From assembly GCA_002189105.1 (NCBI GenBank), contig NIOB01000006.1, positions 496,001-560,000 of the forward strand: 64,000 nt of DNA, in the 5' to 3' direction. This DNA is from Saccharibacillus soli. GTDB lineage: Bacteria > Bacillota > Bacilli > Paenibacillales > Paenibacillaceae. Numbering within the stretch: the stretch's first letter is position 1; every line of letters begins with the position of its first letter. Position numbers and translations under genes: made by a program. Below the pieces are notes generated by a model. That model worked only from the letters and a program-made list of their open reading frames with translations. It was not told the origin of the DNA and ran no database searches. Shown in pieces: positions 51,701-59,240 of this stretch.

Positions 51701-52187
51701 AGGACGTTATACGTTCGAGGGGCTGGACGATTATTACCTCGATGAGAACACCGGAAAAGTCGGCAAATTGGAACCGGGCACGTATCAGCTTGAGCTTCTG
51801 GCTGCCCAACTGACGCCAAGTGGTCAGATTGTCACAGACCCTGCGGGCAACCCAATTCGTTATCTGGCGTATTCCAGCTACCGGATTGCGGATCGCAGAG
51901 CGCTGCTGGTGGACGAAGCTATCGCCGCGTTTGATAAAGCCGCAGCCGTGGTCAATACGACACGTATCGGCCCCAATGTGCTCAAGTTGACTTCGACCAA
52001 CGAAGTGAAGTTCCAGGTAACGGGCAGCGATCATCCGAATCTGATTAACAGCAAAGGTGCGCTGCGTGCCCTGCCGTCCACGCCAACCGTGGTCAATCTG
52101 GAAGTGACGGCTTATTACAAGAAAAACGCCAAGATCAGTGAGTCGTTTACCGTACCGGTGACGCTGCTGCCGCCTGCGAAACCCTAA
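48768..52187 (+). CDS. Secreted subtilisin-like serine protease, paralogue without SLH anchor
   Basis: 1139 residues. Same plan as the preceding protease: signal peptide, I9 propeptide (KVRAIVQLSREPVAAAA), S8 domain with Asp224 (GVIDTGIDYLHPD), His269 (SHGTHVAG) and Ser695 (GTSMAAPHVAG), PA insertion (TFDAKVRGASAHGAKAIIIF) and C-terminal beta-rich domains, but it stops before the Gly-rich linker and SLH repeats. A Ser/Ala/Pro/Gln linker of about 70 residues precedes the PA domain. So it is probably released rather than wall-bound. The TTG start has GAGAGGGGAAG ahead, exactly as in its neighbour. Clear tandem duplication. Confidence 0.93.
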   Translation: MKKDLFRKLSGASLSLALALGALPTAASAQPITKSADKLVPYKLSEPSLNSRSAENRASAFAVQTRDPASIISPKLDTKSLHKVRAIVQLSREPVAAAAAESSPGDANLRSFSALSAEQLVNTEQSNFLSQAAALGVDLQVNYQYNTVLNGFEVTVSANQLTALASIPGVISIKENQTYYEIPVDEKEESAGKNFEIKPLEQMGVDEAWAEGLTGKGLKVGVIDTGIDYLHPDLKDAYKGGYDSYEKDNDPYEEPPAEINGTLYEGTSHGTHVAGTIVGRGTNPTSDLVQKGVAYDADLYVYKVLGRNIETGRASGSSAQVIDGIEHAVKDGMDVINLSLGSDSNKDPNSPDAVAINNAVLSGVTAVIANGNAADEGPYYYSMGSPASSQLAISVGAVTSESNHYEGTFSAAVGEPAVEEKAAPAEQPESAAASEETSAPAADSQTPTVDQPATNQPAAGQSATEEASTSQVSVTDSVYGPYDTDVLAWKTGQEDFAALLGTEPQAAVYANLGTDADYDALESQGVDVSGKVVVVSRGNLTFDAKVRGASAHGAKAIIIFNGNVKANNPNEADLAESLPGRDAPVGSIAFLGDSFDYVPYFDMSGTEGRALARQVLKQDKPELKVTFGSEYPKTVVPGDKMASFSSRGPNSDDELGIKPDVVAPGVNLLSTFPEYGKFDPGVSYDEAYARLSGTSMAAPHVAGLALLLKQKYPDWSPYDVRAALANTADTISDESGTPYDVYSQGAGRAYVADAIDTPALLQAVEEIHILNPDLVSVPVTNYAPSTTFGLLGAESDAVSRKLQLKSVTGAPVSYTASVVWHENVTSDPTNPIATPDTSKISASLNGLGSAGTVSASAGTPGEFELTIDPAADAAKGVYEGEVRLQSPGQPDLHLPFAVQIGDEKPTTGFGIQDVELSERIITPDGDGNRDSTDVSFTLSTDDVNYIQIAVYGIDDEYIGLLGQIVNPDSQGNLQFIEPGRYTFEGLDDYYLDENTGKVGKLEPGTYQLELLAAQLTPSGQIVTDPAGNPIRYLAYSSYRIADRRALLVDEAIAAFDKAAAVVNTTRIGPNVLKLTSTNEVKFQVTGSDHPNLINSKGALRALPSTPTVVNLEVTAYYKKNAKISESFTVPVTLLPPAKP

Positions 52188-52226
52188 GGGCCGGCGTTAG
52201 CGGATTGAAATTAAGCAACCTTAAAA

Positions 52227-52268
52227 CAAACCGCCTTTGCGATCCTATTGGATCGTAAAGGCGGTTTT
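52227..52268. terminator. Terminator shared by the second S8 protease and the MDR gene
   Basis: AAACCGCCTTT.CGATCC pairs with GGATCG.AAAGGCGGTTT around TATT; T/A-rich on both flanks. Confidence 0.9.
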
Positions 52269-52277
52269 GTTTATAGC

Positions 52278-53225
52278 TCAGACCGTGCGAATAACGACTT
52301 TGCCGCGCGTCCGACCGGATTCGGCCAACTCGTAGGCCTGCCGGGTCTCTTCCAGTGGGAAAACGGCTTTGATGGTTGGCCTCAGTCGTCCTTCCTCGCA
52401 CCACTGCCGCAGCAGGCTCAGATCGCGGTCGTTGGAATTTGCTCCCACGAAACGGGCTTTGCGTTTGGCGGCAGCGGTGAGCGCGACCGCAGGCATTACC
52501 GAAGGGCCGGGCACGGTAGTGACATAGACGCCCGAATGGGTTAGCAGCTTGCGGCAGCTCCAGAAGCCGTATTTGCCGGCTGCGTCGAAGATGACGTCGA
52601 ACGAAGCCACCTTCGTTTGCCGGAAGTCTTCGCGGTCATAAGCGATAATGTCCGAACAGCCCAACTGCCGGGCAAGCGATTCACCTGATGAACGGCATAC
52701 GCCGGTTACCTGGGCGCCGATGATTGCTGCGAGCTGGACGGCAAAATGCCCTACGCCTCCCGTTGCACCGATTACCAGCACCCGCATACCGGGCTTCAAT
52801 CCGCCGACATGAACAAGCGCCTGATAAGCGGTCGAGGCCGCAAGCGGGATGGATGCGGCTTCTTCAAAGCTTAATCCCGAAGGTTTGCGGGATGCGATCG
52901 AGGCCTTGCAGCATAAGGCTTCCGCCAGTCCGCCGCCCTTGGCAGCCCCGTTGGTGAATCCGTACACTTCGTCTCCGGGAGAGAAGCTGGTAACATTCGA
53001 GCCGCATGCTTCAACTACTCCGGAGAAGTCGGAGCACAGGATCTTGGGAAAGCGAAATCCGGACAAGAAAAACAGGTATCCTCTGCGCGTCTTGAAGTCG
53101 ATCGGATTGATCGAGGTGGCTCTCATTCTTATTTTGATCTCGCCCGCGGCAGGAGAAGGCTCCGGAACTTCCTCCATGTGAAACACCTCGGGACCTCCGT
53201 ACTTGCGAATGACTGCGGCTTTCAT
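52278..53225 (-). CDS. Zinc-free MDR alcohol dehydrogenase / quinone reductase-like
   Basis: 315 residues. The N-terminal GroES-like domain (KAAVIRKYGGPEVFHMEEVP; RMRATSINPIDFKTRRGY; SDFSGVVEACGSNV; GDEVYGF) and nucleotide-binding VIGATGGVGHFAVQLAAIIGAQVTG show the MDR family; no structural zinc cysteine cluster is visible. Start ATG 53225 has GAGGTG 9 bases ahead. It resembles the 10418-11353 enzyme but is a separate branch. Single gene, role in reducing quinones or enones likely. Confidence 0.87.
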   Translation of the reverse strand: MKAAVIRKYGGPEVFHMEEVPEPSPAAGEIKIRMRATSINPIDFKTRRGYLFFLSGFRFPKILCSDFSGVVEACGSNVTSFSPGDEVYGFTNGAAKGGGLAEALCCKASIASRKPSGLSFEEAASIPLAASTAYQALVHVGGLKPGMRVLVIGATGGVGHFAVQLAAIIGAQVTGVCRSSGESLARQLGCSDIIAYDREDFRQTKVASFDVIFDAAGKYGFWSCRKLLTHSGVYVTTVPGPSVMPAVALTAAAKRKARFVGANSNDRDLSLLRQWCEEGRLRPTIKAVFPLEETRQAYELAESGRTRGKVVIRTV

Positions 53226-53379
53226 GGGAAGCTTCACCTCGTTTCTTCTATAGGAAATGGGGAAAGGACTTGTCTTGCGATTACTATAGTTCATTTCATG
53301 CCGCCTCGCCAGCTTTTCGCCATTCTGTCAGGTATCAGGCTGATGGGGGACGTTCCCGAGAAGATTTTTACCTATTCAA

Positions 53380-53439
53380 AAAGGCTTCGCCTGCCGCAGA
53401 ACCCGTATACCGGATTTTGTCGACCAAGCAAAGCCTTTT
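53380..53439 (-). terminator. Probable terminator after nrdF
   Basis: On the minus strand AAAAGGCTT.GC pairs with GC.AAGCCTTTT over a loop of about 35 bases, then T. Nested AGGC/GCCT inside. Confidence 0.55.
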
Positions 53440-53465
53440 ATTATCGAAAAGGTTCCGGGGCCTTC

Positions 53466-54458
53466 TTACAGACCACTCGTCACCGGAGGTTCTACCGTGT
53501 CAAACAGGAAGTCCTCATCGCGCAGCGGTTCAACGTGAACCGTACGCACATAGCCGTTGCCTTTTTTGGAGAAGAAGTCGTGCTGTTTGGTCTGCGTCTT
53601 CAGGCCGTTCAGAACGATCGGGTTGATGCTCTCATCATCTTCTTCAAACTGCGGTTCGAGACCCAGGTTCATCATCGCTTTATTGGCGTTGTAGCGGACG
53701 AACTTGTCCACTTCTTCCTTCAGGCCAATCTTGGTGTAGAGCTGTTCGGTATACTGCTCCTCGTTTGCCTGAAGCGTGTGGAGCAGCTCGTAGAGTTCCT
53801 TGGTCGCGGCCTCGGCTTCCGATGCCGGAAGATCGCGCAGCACTTCTTGAGCCAATACGCCTACGTACAGGCCGTGGATGCTCTCGTCGCGCAGGATCAA
53901 GTCGATGATCTCACCGCTGCTCGTCATCTTGCCTTGACCAGCCAGATACAGCGGGTAGAAGAAGCCGCTGTAGAACAGGTAGCTTTCCAGCATAACGGAA
54001 GCGCCCATTGCCAGGTACAGATCCTTAGGCGTCTGGATGTTCTGATAATACTTGGAGATGATTGCCGCTTTTTTCTGAAGCAGCGGATTTTCTTCCACCC
54101 AGCGGAAGACTTTGTCAATCTCTTCGGTGGAAGCGAGTGTGGTGAAAATACTGCTGTAAGACTTGGCGTGGATCTGCTCCATCATGCCCATGAACGCCAG
54201 CACCGCTTTGCGCTGGAGGTTCTCAACATGCTCCATGATCTGCGGCATACCCACTCCGCCCTGCACGGTATCGAGGAGCGTCAGGCCGCCCAGAACCTGC
54301 ATGTAGGCTTCCTGCTCGTCTTCGTTCAGGGTAATCCAGGACATTTTATCATCGGACAGTGGGATTTCGTCGTCTGTCCAGAACTGCATGATATTTTGAT
54401 TCCAGAACATCAGGGTGAAGTCGTCGGCGGGACGGTTCCAGTTGACGGCCTTAATCAT
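53466..54458 (-). CDS. nrdF: Class Ib ribonucleotide reductase, beta subunit
   Basis: 330 residues. NrdF holds the dimetal-tyrosyl radical cofactor. The ligands are all there: Asp63 (LLDTVQGG), Glu94 and His97 with Tyr101 (MEQIHAKSYSSIF), Glu158 (MLESYLFYSGF), Glu192 and His195 (RDESIHGLYVG), at nearly the same numbering as the Salmonella enzyme. Last gene of nrdIEF; a 241-base gap with a strong hairpin separates it from nrdE, unusual for subunits needed in equal amounts. GAGAGGGATGAC precedes ATG 54458. Confidence 0.96.
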   Translation of the reverse strand: MIKAVNWNRPADDFTLMFWNQNIMQFWTDDEIPLSDDKMSWITLNEDEQEAYMQVLGGLTLLDTVQGGVGMPQIMEHVENLQRKAVLAFMGMMEQIHAKSYSSIFTTLASTEEIDKVFRWVEENPLLQKKAAIISKYYQNIQTPKDLYLAMGASVMLESYLFYSGFFYPLYLAGQGKMTSSGEIIDLILRDESIHGLYVGVLAQEVLRDLPASEAEAATKELYELLHTLQANEEQYTEQLYTKIGLKEEVDKFVRYNANKAMMNLGLEPQFEEDDESINPIVLNGLKTQTKQHDFFSKKGNGYVRTVHVEPLRDEDFLFDTVEPPVTSGL

Positions 54459-54601
54459 GTTCAGTCATCCCTCTCATTGGTAGATTATATGTTAAAGGTA
54501 AAAATAGGAATACTTGGGTGTGTGAAGCCGGACGTATCGGCCGCTGTGGAACAAGCGGCGCACAAGTTACCTATTATGGACCATAAATTTGCAAAAGTAA
54601 A

Positions 54602-54654
54602 GCGGGGCGTTTTGCACAATGCCGGGATTCCGGATCGTGGAACAGGCGCCCCGC
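54602..54654 (-). other. Intercistronic hairpin between nrdE and nrdF
   Basis: GCGGGGCG pairs with CGCCCCGC over a 37-base loop that itself contains CCGG-rich pairs. On the minus strand it is followed by TTTACTTTTG. It may be an attenuator, an mRNA-processing or stability element. The remainder of 54459-54699 shows no convincing gene. Confidence 0.5.
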
Positions 54655-54699
54655 GAGTTCAAGCGGTTCGGTATCTTCGAGGTTAACCAGAGACTTGCC

Positions 54700-56784
54700 T
54701 TAGATCGCGCAGCTGATACATTCTTCCACACTCAGGTGGTTGGTTCGCGTGTAGTAGAGAGCTTTCAGCCCTTTGCGCGCGGCATACAGGTAATAACGGG
54801 ACAACTCGCGCGTCGTTACGTTGCTGTTGACGTGCAGGATCGCGGAGATGCCTTGGTCGATATGCTCCTGAATCGCCGAGATTAGGTCGATGACCTTGAA
54901 CTGGTTCATCTGGTAGGCCGATTTGTAGTAGAAGAAGTTCTCCTGCGACAGGTAAGGCATTGGGTAATACGTCGTCGAGTTGGCATACGTACGTGTCTCG
55001 ATGGCATCGACGATCGGCATCACGCTGGATGTCGAGTTTTGGATGTACGAGATACTTTGCGTTGGCGCAATTGCCAGACGGTAGGCATGGTACAGGCCAT
55101 TGGCTTGAACCAGCGTACGCAGATGCGCCCAGTCAGCCGTTGTCGGAACGTGCATGCCTTCAAACAACGCTTGGACTTTAGCCGTGCGTGGGCTGTAGTC
55201 GGTCTGTACGTACTTCTCAAAGTATGTACCTTTCGCGTATTCGGACTGCTCAAAGCCAGCAAAGGTTTCATTGCGATCGCGGGCGATCTCCATGCTCTTT
55301 TCAATCGAGTAGTAGTTCATCATCATGAAGAACGTACGGGCAAAGTCGATCGCTTCGTCGCTTTCATAAGCGATTTTGTTCTTGGCCAGGTAACCGTGGA
55401 GGTTCATCGCGCCCAAGCCCACAGAGTGCATCTCACGGTTGGCTTTGGCAACGCCCGGAGCGTTCTGTACATCCGTCATATCACTTACAGCGGTCAGGCC
55501 GACCATCGCTTCATGTACCGATTCGCGGAGTTTGCCGTGATCCATCACGTTGGCAATGTTCAGCGAAGCCAGGTTGCAGCTGATGTCGCGGCGAATGTCA
55601 CTGGCTTGGCCGTAGTCACCGATTGTCGAGGTTTCCTGGAGCTGATAGATCTCCGTGCACAGGTTGGACATTTTGACCATACCGAGGTCTTTCAGGGCGT
55701 GGTTCTTATTGGCGTTGCTCTTGTTCATGATATAAGGATAACCGGATTCCAGCTGAACCATGGCGATCTTCACCAGCATGTCGCGTGCGCTCATGACGGT
55801 CTTCTTCTTGATCTTGTCATTGGCCAGCAGCTCATCGTACATTTCGTCCAGATCGAGATCATCCAGATGTTTGCCATATTCTTTGTAGACGGAGTAAGGT
55901 CCGAATACAACCAACGGCTGATTGTCTTCCGCCAGTTTGTAGAAACGGTTCGGCACGATCAGACCGATCGACAGCGTTTTGAGGCGCGATTTTTCATCGG
56001 CATTGATCTTCTTGCTGTCGAGGAATTCCAGAACGTCCCAACCGAAAATGTTGTAGTAAGCCGCGCCCGAGCCTTTGCGCTGTCCCATTTGGTCAGCGTA
56101 GGAGAACGCGTCTTCCATCAGCTTCAGCACTGGCATAACGCCCTTGGCTGCACCTTCGACGCCTTTGATCGGCTCACCGCGTCCACGCAGCTTCGACAGG
56201 TTGACGGCTACGCCGCCGCCGATCTTCGACAGCTGCATGCAGGTCGAGAGGACGTAGTTGATCGAGTTGAGCGCATCGTCCATCTCGAGCAGGAAGCAGG
56301 AGACCAACTCACCACGGCGGCTCTTGCCCGCGTTCAGGAACGTAGGGGTTGCCGGTTGTACGCGCTGTTCCATAATTGCGGTTACCAGCGATTTGGCTGT
56401 CTCTACGTTGCCGCCGCCCAGATGCAGCGCTACGATTGCGGCGCGGTCGGCATACGATTCGAGATAGACGGATTTATCGTTGCTGCGCATCGCGTAGTCC
56501 GTGTAGAACTTCGATGCAGCCATGTAGGAAGCAAATTCAAACGGCACGTTATGCGAAGTCTCGAACACCGATACGACTTCGTCACGCGTGTAGTTCTCGT
56601 ACACGTTCTCGTAGTAGTCGTTTTCGATCATGTAATCGACCTGAGTGCCGAAGTCTTCAAAAGTCAGGCTGCGCTTGGCCACGTCCTCCATAAAAGCGGC
56701 AACCGCTTCTTTATCCTTCTCCAAACGGAAGAATCCGTCGGCGTTTCTCAGCATCAGTTGGTTGTTCAGTTCAATATGCCGCAA
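54700..56784 (-). CDS. nrdE: Class Ib ribonucleotide reductase, alpha subunit
   Basis: 694 residues, full length for NrdE. Recognisable regions are RRGELVSCFLLEMDDALNSI (active-site Cys), NLSKLRGRGEPIKGV, GMVKMSNLCTEIYQL (radical-site Cys), SVGLGAMNLHGYLA and APTQSISYIQNSTSSVMPIV, and the C-terminal redox pair CISCAI. Start TTG 56784 overlaps the end of nrdI by 14 bases; its binding site GGAG lies within nrdI. The short N-terminus without an ATP-cone is typical for class Ib. Confidence 0.96.
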   Translation of the reverse strand: MRHIELNNQLMLRNADGFFRLEKDKEAVAAFMEDVAKRSLTFEDFGTQVDYMIENDYYENVYENYTRDEVVSVFETSHNVPFEFASYMAASKFYTDYAMRSNDKSVYLESYADRAAIVALHLGGGNVETAKSLVTAIMEQRVQPATPTFLNAGKSRRGELVSCFLLEMDDALNSINYVLSTCMQLSKIGGGVAVNLSKLRGRGEPIKGVEGAAKGVMPVLKLMEDAFSYADQMGQRKGSGAAYYNIFGWDVLEFLDSKKINADEKSRLKTLSIGLIVPNRFYKLAEDNQPLVVFGPYSVYKEYGKHLDDLDLDEMYDELLANDKIKKKTVMSARDMLVKIAMVQLESGYPYIMNKSNANKNHALKDLGMVKMSNLCTEIYQLQETSTIGDYGQASDIRRDISCNLASLNIANVMDHGKLRESVHEAMVGLTAVSDMTDVQNAPGVAKANREMHSVGLGAMNLHGYLAKNKIAYESDEAIDFARTFFMMMNYYSIEKSMEIARDRNETFAGFEQSEYAKGTYFEKYVQTDYSPRTAKVQALFEGMHVPTTADWAHLRTLVQANGLYHAYRLAIAPTQSISYIQNSTSSVMPIVDAIETRTYANSTTYYPMPYLSQENFFYYKSAYQMNQFKVIDLISAIQEHIDQGISAILHVNSNVTTRELSRYYLYAARKGLKALYYTRTNHLSVEECISCAI

Positions 56785-57130
56785 GGGTGTTCAGCTCCTC
56801 TTTAAAATGTAAAATATCTTTGTTTGTTCCGGACAGCTCAAATTTGCACAGGACGGGTACACCGTAAGTTTGGGAGATCGTGTCGGCACTTTTCGCAAAG
56901 CACTGCCCCCAATTTCGGTTGCCGCTGGCGGATACGCCGCGCAGCTGTTCACCGTTCTGCTGCAAGAACATTTGGACCTTATCAGGCACCTGGCCGAAGC
57001 CCGTTGTATAGGTAACGAGGATGAAAGGCTCGTCCAGCTTCATCTTCTCGTCAATTTGGACGGCGGGAAGTGCCAATTTTTCGATAAATCTCCGCACATT
57101 GCCGGTCTTGGAATCGTAAGCGATCACCAT
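56771..57130 (-). CDS. nrdI: Flavodoxin-like NrdI
   Basis: 119 residues. NrdI is the small FMN protein that supplies oxidant to assemble the Mn2-tyrosyl cofactor of NrdF. It starts MVIAYDSKTGNVRRFIEKL (FMN phosphate loop) and has FILVTYTTGFGQVPDKVQMF and GVSASGNRNWGQCFAKSADT, all typical. AAGGAG and GAAGG lie ahead of ATG 57130. First gene of nrdIEF, with two NrdR-box-like sites just upstream. Confidence 0.95.
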   Translation of the reverse strand: MVIAYDSKTGNVRRFIEKLALPAVQIDEKMKLDEPFILVTYTTGFGQVPDKVQMFLQQNGEQLRGVSASGNRNWGQCFAKSADTISQTYGVPVLCKFELSGTNKDILHFKEELNTLAAY

Positions 57131-57158
57131 GTTCCTTCACGCTCCTTAGTACCCGGCA

Positions 57159-57216
57159 ATAACTAGATATAGATTTAACCGGGTCAGTGTTACTCATTCT
57201 ATAACCAGATATGGGG
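57159..57216 (-). promoter_or_regulatory. Pair of NrdR boxes before nrdI
   Basis: ATAACTAGATATAG (near 57160-57173) and ATAACCAGATATGG (near 57201-57214) match the NrdR consensus ACACWATATCTWGTGT on the minus strand. Their AGATAT cores are 42 bases apart, four helical turns, as NrdR repressor needs. The promoter likely lies within this pair. Confidence 0.75.
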
Positions 57217-57498
57217 TTTGTCAAAGCACAAATTTTAGAAAATAAAACTGCTGAAATTGGAGGAAAACGCGAAAAAGCGAGCAATCGAAGGAAAAGATGC
57301 GGTTTTTCGCCGCGTGGAGCTTCATACGGGAATTGACGCGAAACGGAGCAGGGGATTTTTGAAGGGAATGGCGTAGTGGCGGGCAATCTGCGTCTAACGA
57401 CGAGAAGAACGGAAAGGTTATATGTCAAGAAGTGCAAATGCAAGAGGAATTTCAAGGTGAAAAAAAGTTAGAAATGTGTAAAAAGGATGTGGAGGAGA

Positions 57499-57604
57499 GG
57501 TGGATAGGCTGAGGACAGCCTGAGGATAAGACACGTTCGGCAGAGAGGGAGACTGTGGATGAGGGGGATAACCTTGACTCTATGGTTGTGGGCAATGGGG
57601 ATAG
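57499..57604 (+). promoter_or_regulatory. Row of DnaA-box-like motifs upstream of nrdIEF
   Basis: Five motifs like TGTGGATAA (complement of TTATCCACA), all in one orientation: GGTGGATAG 57499, TGAGGATAA 57521, TGTGGATGA 57554, GGGGGATAA 57563, TGGGGATAG 57596. Two match at 8 of 9 bases, three at 7 of 9. Starts are 22, 33, 9 and 33 bases apart, near-helical phasing. They lie in a purine-rich plus strand (about 57240-57620) with no gene. Confidence 0.4.
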
Positions 57605-57643
57605 TGGGGACAGCGAAAAAGTCAACAACAGGCATAGCCAAAA

Positions 57644-57663
57644 GGCGGCCAGCGATGGCCGCC
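57644..57663 (-). terminator. Terminator of the 57701 GNAT gene
   Basis: GGCGGCC-ATCGCT-GGCCGCC followed by TTTT on the minus strand. Confidence 0.85.
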
Positions 57664-57700
57664 TGTAGATTAACAATCCATGCCGTATTAAGCGTCTATA

Positions 57701-58288
57701 TTAAGATTCGATCGATTTGACCATACGATCATAGACATGGCCGCTCAGTTCGATGAAGCCATCTTCACGGTAGCCCAGACGCTCATACAAGGCTCTTGCC
57801 TTGAGGTTCTCGCGTTCGACGACCAGCATGGTCTGCTTCCAACCCTGCGCAGCAGCCCGCTGTTCAAAAGCCTCGATCAGGCGCGTTCCGATGCCTGATC
57901 CACGGTGAGCGCCGCTGACAGCCAGCGAATCCAGATAGAATTCGCCCGGACGCGCTTCAGGCACCAGCCCATCGGTGGGCAGGCCGCTCTCGCGCAGGCG
58001 CCGCAGCAGCGGCTCATCCAGCGACTCTGCATCGTCGCCGCCGTAGCTCAAGAGAAAGCCGGCTATACGGCCGTCTTCTCCTTCGCAAATCAAAGTCTGG
58101 GTGAAGCTCAACCGGCCGTGATCCAGCCGGAACAGCTCCTCCAGCGCGTCCAGAGTCGCGGGAAGATCGGTAGTGCCTGAGATGGTATGAGCGATGTCTT
58201 CCATCGCATCATACATCAGCGGCGCAACCTCCGCCGCGTCCTCCGGCTTGGCTGGCCGGATGTTGAACGTGACTTGTTCAGTGGTCAT
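57701..58288 (-). CDS. GNAT family N-acetyltransferase
   Basis: 195 residues. Acetyl-CoA-binding region LAVSGAHRGSGIGTRLIEAFE (with R-x-x-G-x-G) at about residues 125-145, followed by LVVERENLKARALYERLGY, the usual C-terminal GNAT motif. N-terminus FNIRPAKPEDAAEVAPLMYDAM is also typical. Substrate unknown. AGGAGCC precedes ATG 58288. A terminator separates it from the nrd operon, so it is independent. Confidence 0.9.
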   Translation of the reverse strand: MTTEQVTFNIRPAKPEDAAEVAPLMYDAMEDIAHTISGTTDLPATLDALEELFRLDHGRLSFTQTLICEGEDGRIAGFLLSYGGDDAESLDEPLLRRLRESGLPTDGLVPEARPGEFYLDSLAVSGAHRGSGIGTRLIEAFEQRAAAQGWKQTMLVVERENLKARALYERLGYREDGFIELSGHVYDRMVKSIES

Positions 58289-58392
58289 ATTGAATCCTGG
58301 CTCCTTTTTGTCAAAATGGTTCGGTTCTTTATCGGCACTGCCTGTCAGGGAATCCGTCGATTAAGAGAACGGACAAGTGCAGTCCTTCCGGC

Positions 58393-59142
58393 TCAATCGG
58401 GATCATGATTCGGATCGGCGGCCTGCCGTTTCTTCTCTTCGACATGTGTGGGATGCCCAAGATAGAAACGGCGAATGGCCTTGAGATCATCATCCAATTC
58501 ATATACCAGCGGAACGCCGGTCGGAATATTCAGGTCGAGCAGTTCCTGCTCCTCCAGATCTTCGATGAATTTGATGAGTGCCCGGATTGTATTGCCGTGA
58601 GCGGCGATCAAGATGTGGTGGTTCTGGCGAATCAGCGGTGCGATTCGGTCATCCCAATATTCGCCCACACGGTCAATTGTATCTTGAAGACTTTCGCCAG
58701 TTGGCAGCGCCTCCTGCGGAAGCTCCGCGTACCTTGGATCTCCGCCTGGCAGACGTTTATCGCCCGGTTCCAGCAGCGGTGGACGGACATCCAGACTGCG
58801 CCGCCAGATATGTACCTGCTCCTCGCCGTATTTCTCCGCCGTTTCCGGCTTGCTCAGGCCCTGAAGGGCGCCGTAGTGCCGTTCGTTCAGCTTCCACGAT
58901 TTCTCTACCGGAATCCACAGCAGTCCCAATTCATCGAGTGCATGATACAGTGTCTTGATCGAACGCTGAAGCACCGAGGCAAAAGCAAGATCAAAGGTAT
59001 ACTCCGATTCCCTGAGGATTCGCCCCGCATCCTTGGCCTCTTCTACGCCATGCTCAGTGAGATTCACATCCGTCCAGCCGGTAAACAAATTCTGTTTGTT
59101 CCACTCGCTTTGTCCGTGCCTAATCATCACTACCCGATACAT
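58393..59142 (-). CDS. gpmA: 2,3-bisphosphoglycerate-dependent phosphoglycerate mutase
   Basis: 249 residues, glycolytic interconversion of 3- and 2-phosphoglycerate. The active-site RHGQSEWNKQNLFTGWTDV carries the phosphohistidine (His at about 9), NERHYGALQGLSK and RRSLDVRPP bind substrate, and AAHGNTIRALIKF holds the second His. AAAGGAGAGG is 5 bases before ATG 59142; an upstream in-frame start that would add 7 residues is less likely. Monocistronic. Confidence 0.95.
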   Translation of the reverse strand: MYRVVMIRHGQSEWNKQNLFTGWTDVNLTEHGVEEAKDAGRILRESEYTFDLAFASVLQRSIKTLYHALDELGLLWIPVEKSWKLNERHYGALQGLSKPETAEKYGEEQVHIWRRSLDVRPPLLEPGDKRLPGGDPRYAELPQEALPTGESLQDTIDRVGEYWDDRIAPLIRQNHHILIAAHGNTIRALIKFIEDLEEQELLDLNIPTGVPLVYELDDDLKAIRRFYLGHPTHVEEKKRQAADPNHDPD

Positions 59143-59240
59143 ACCGACCTCTCCTTTTGGCAAAATTCTAATAAAAATCCCTCTCGCTCGGAGAAGCTCC
59201 GGGCGGAGGGAGTAAACAGTTTACAGTTATTCAGCCTGTT

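Noticed and set aside
53178-54686. 502-codon open frame on the plus strand
   Set aside because: It lies opposite nrdF and has no ribosome binding site. Its translation is an antisense shadow caused by the GC-biased codons of nrdF.
55039-56805. 588-codon open frame on the plus strand
   Set aside because: Fully antisense to nrdE, whose conserved motifs are unmistakable; no initiation signal.
57452-57676. Minus-strand frame with a hydrophobic, Ser/Leu/Pro-rich product
   Set aside because: The hydrophobic look follows from the pyrimidine-rich strand; no binding site and it covers a terminator.
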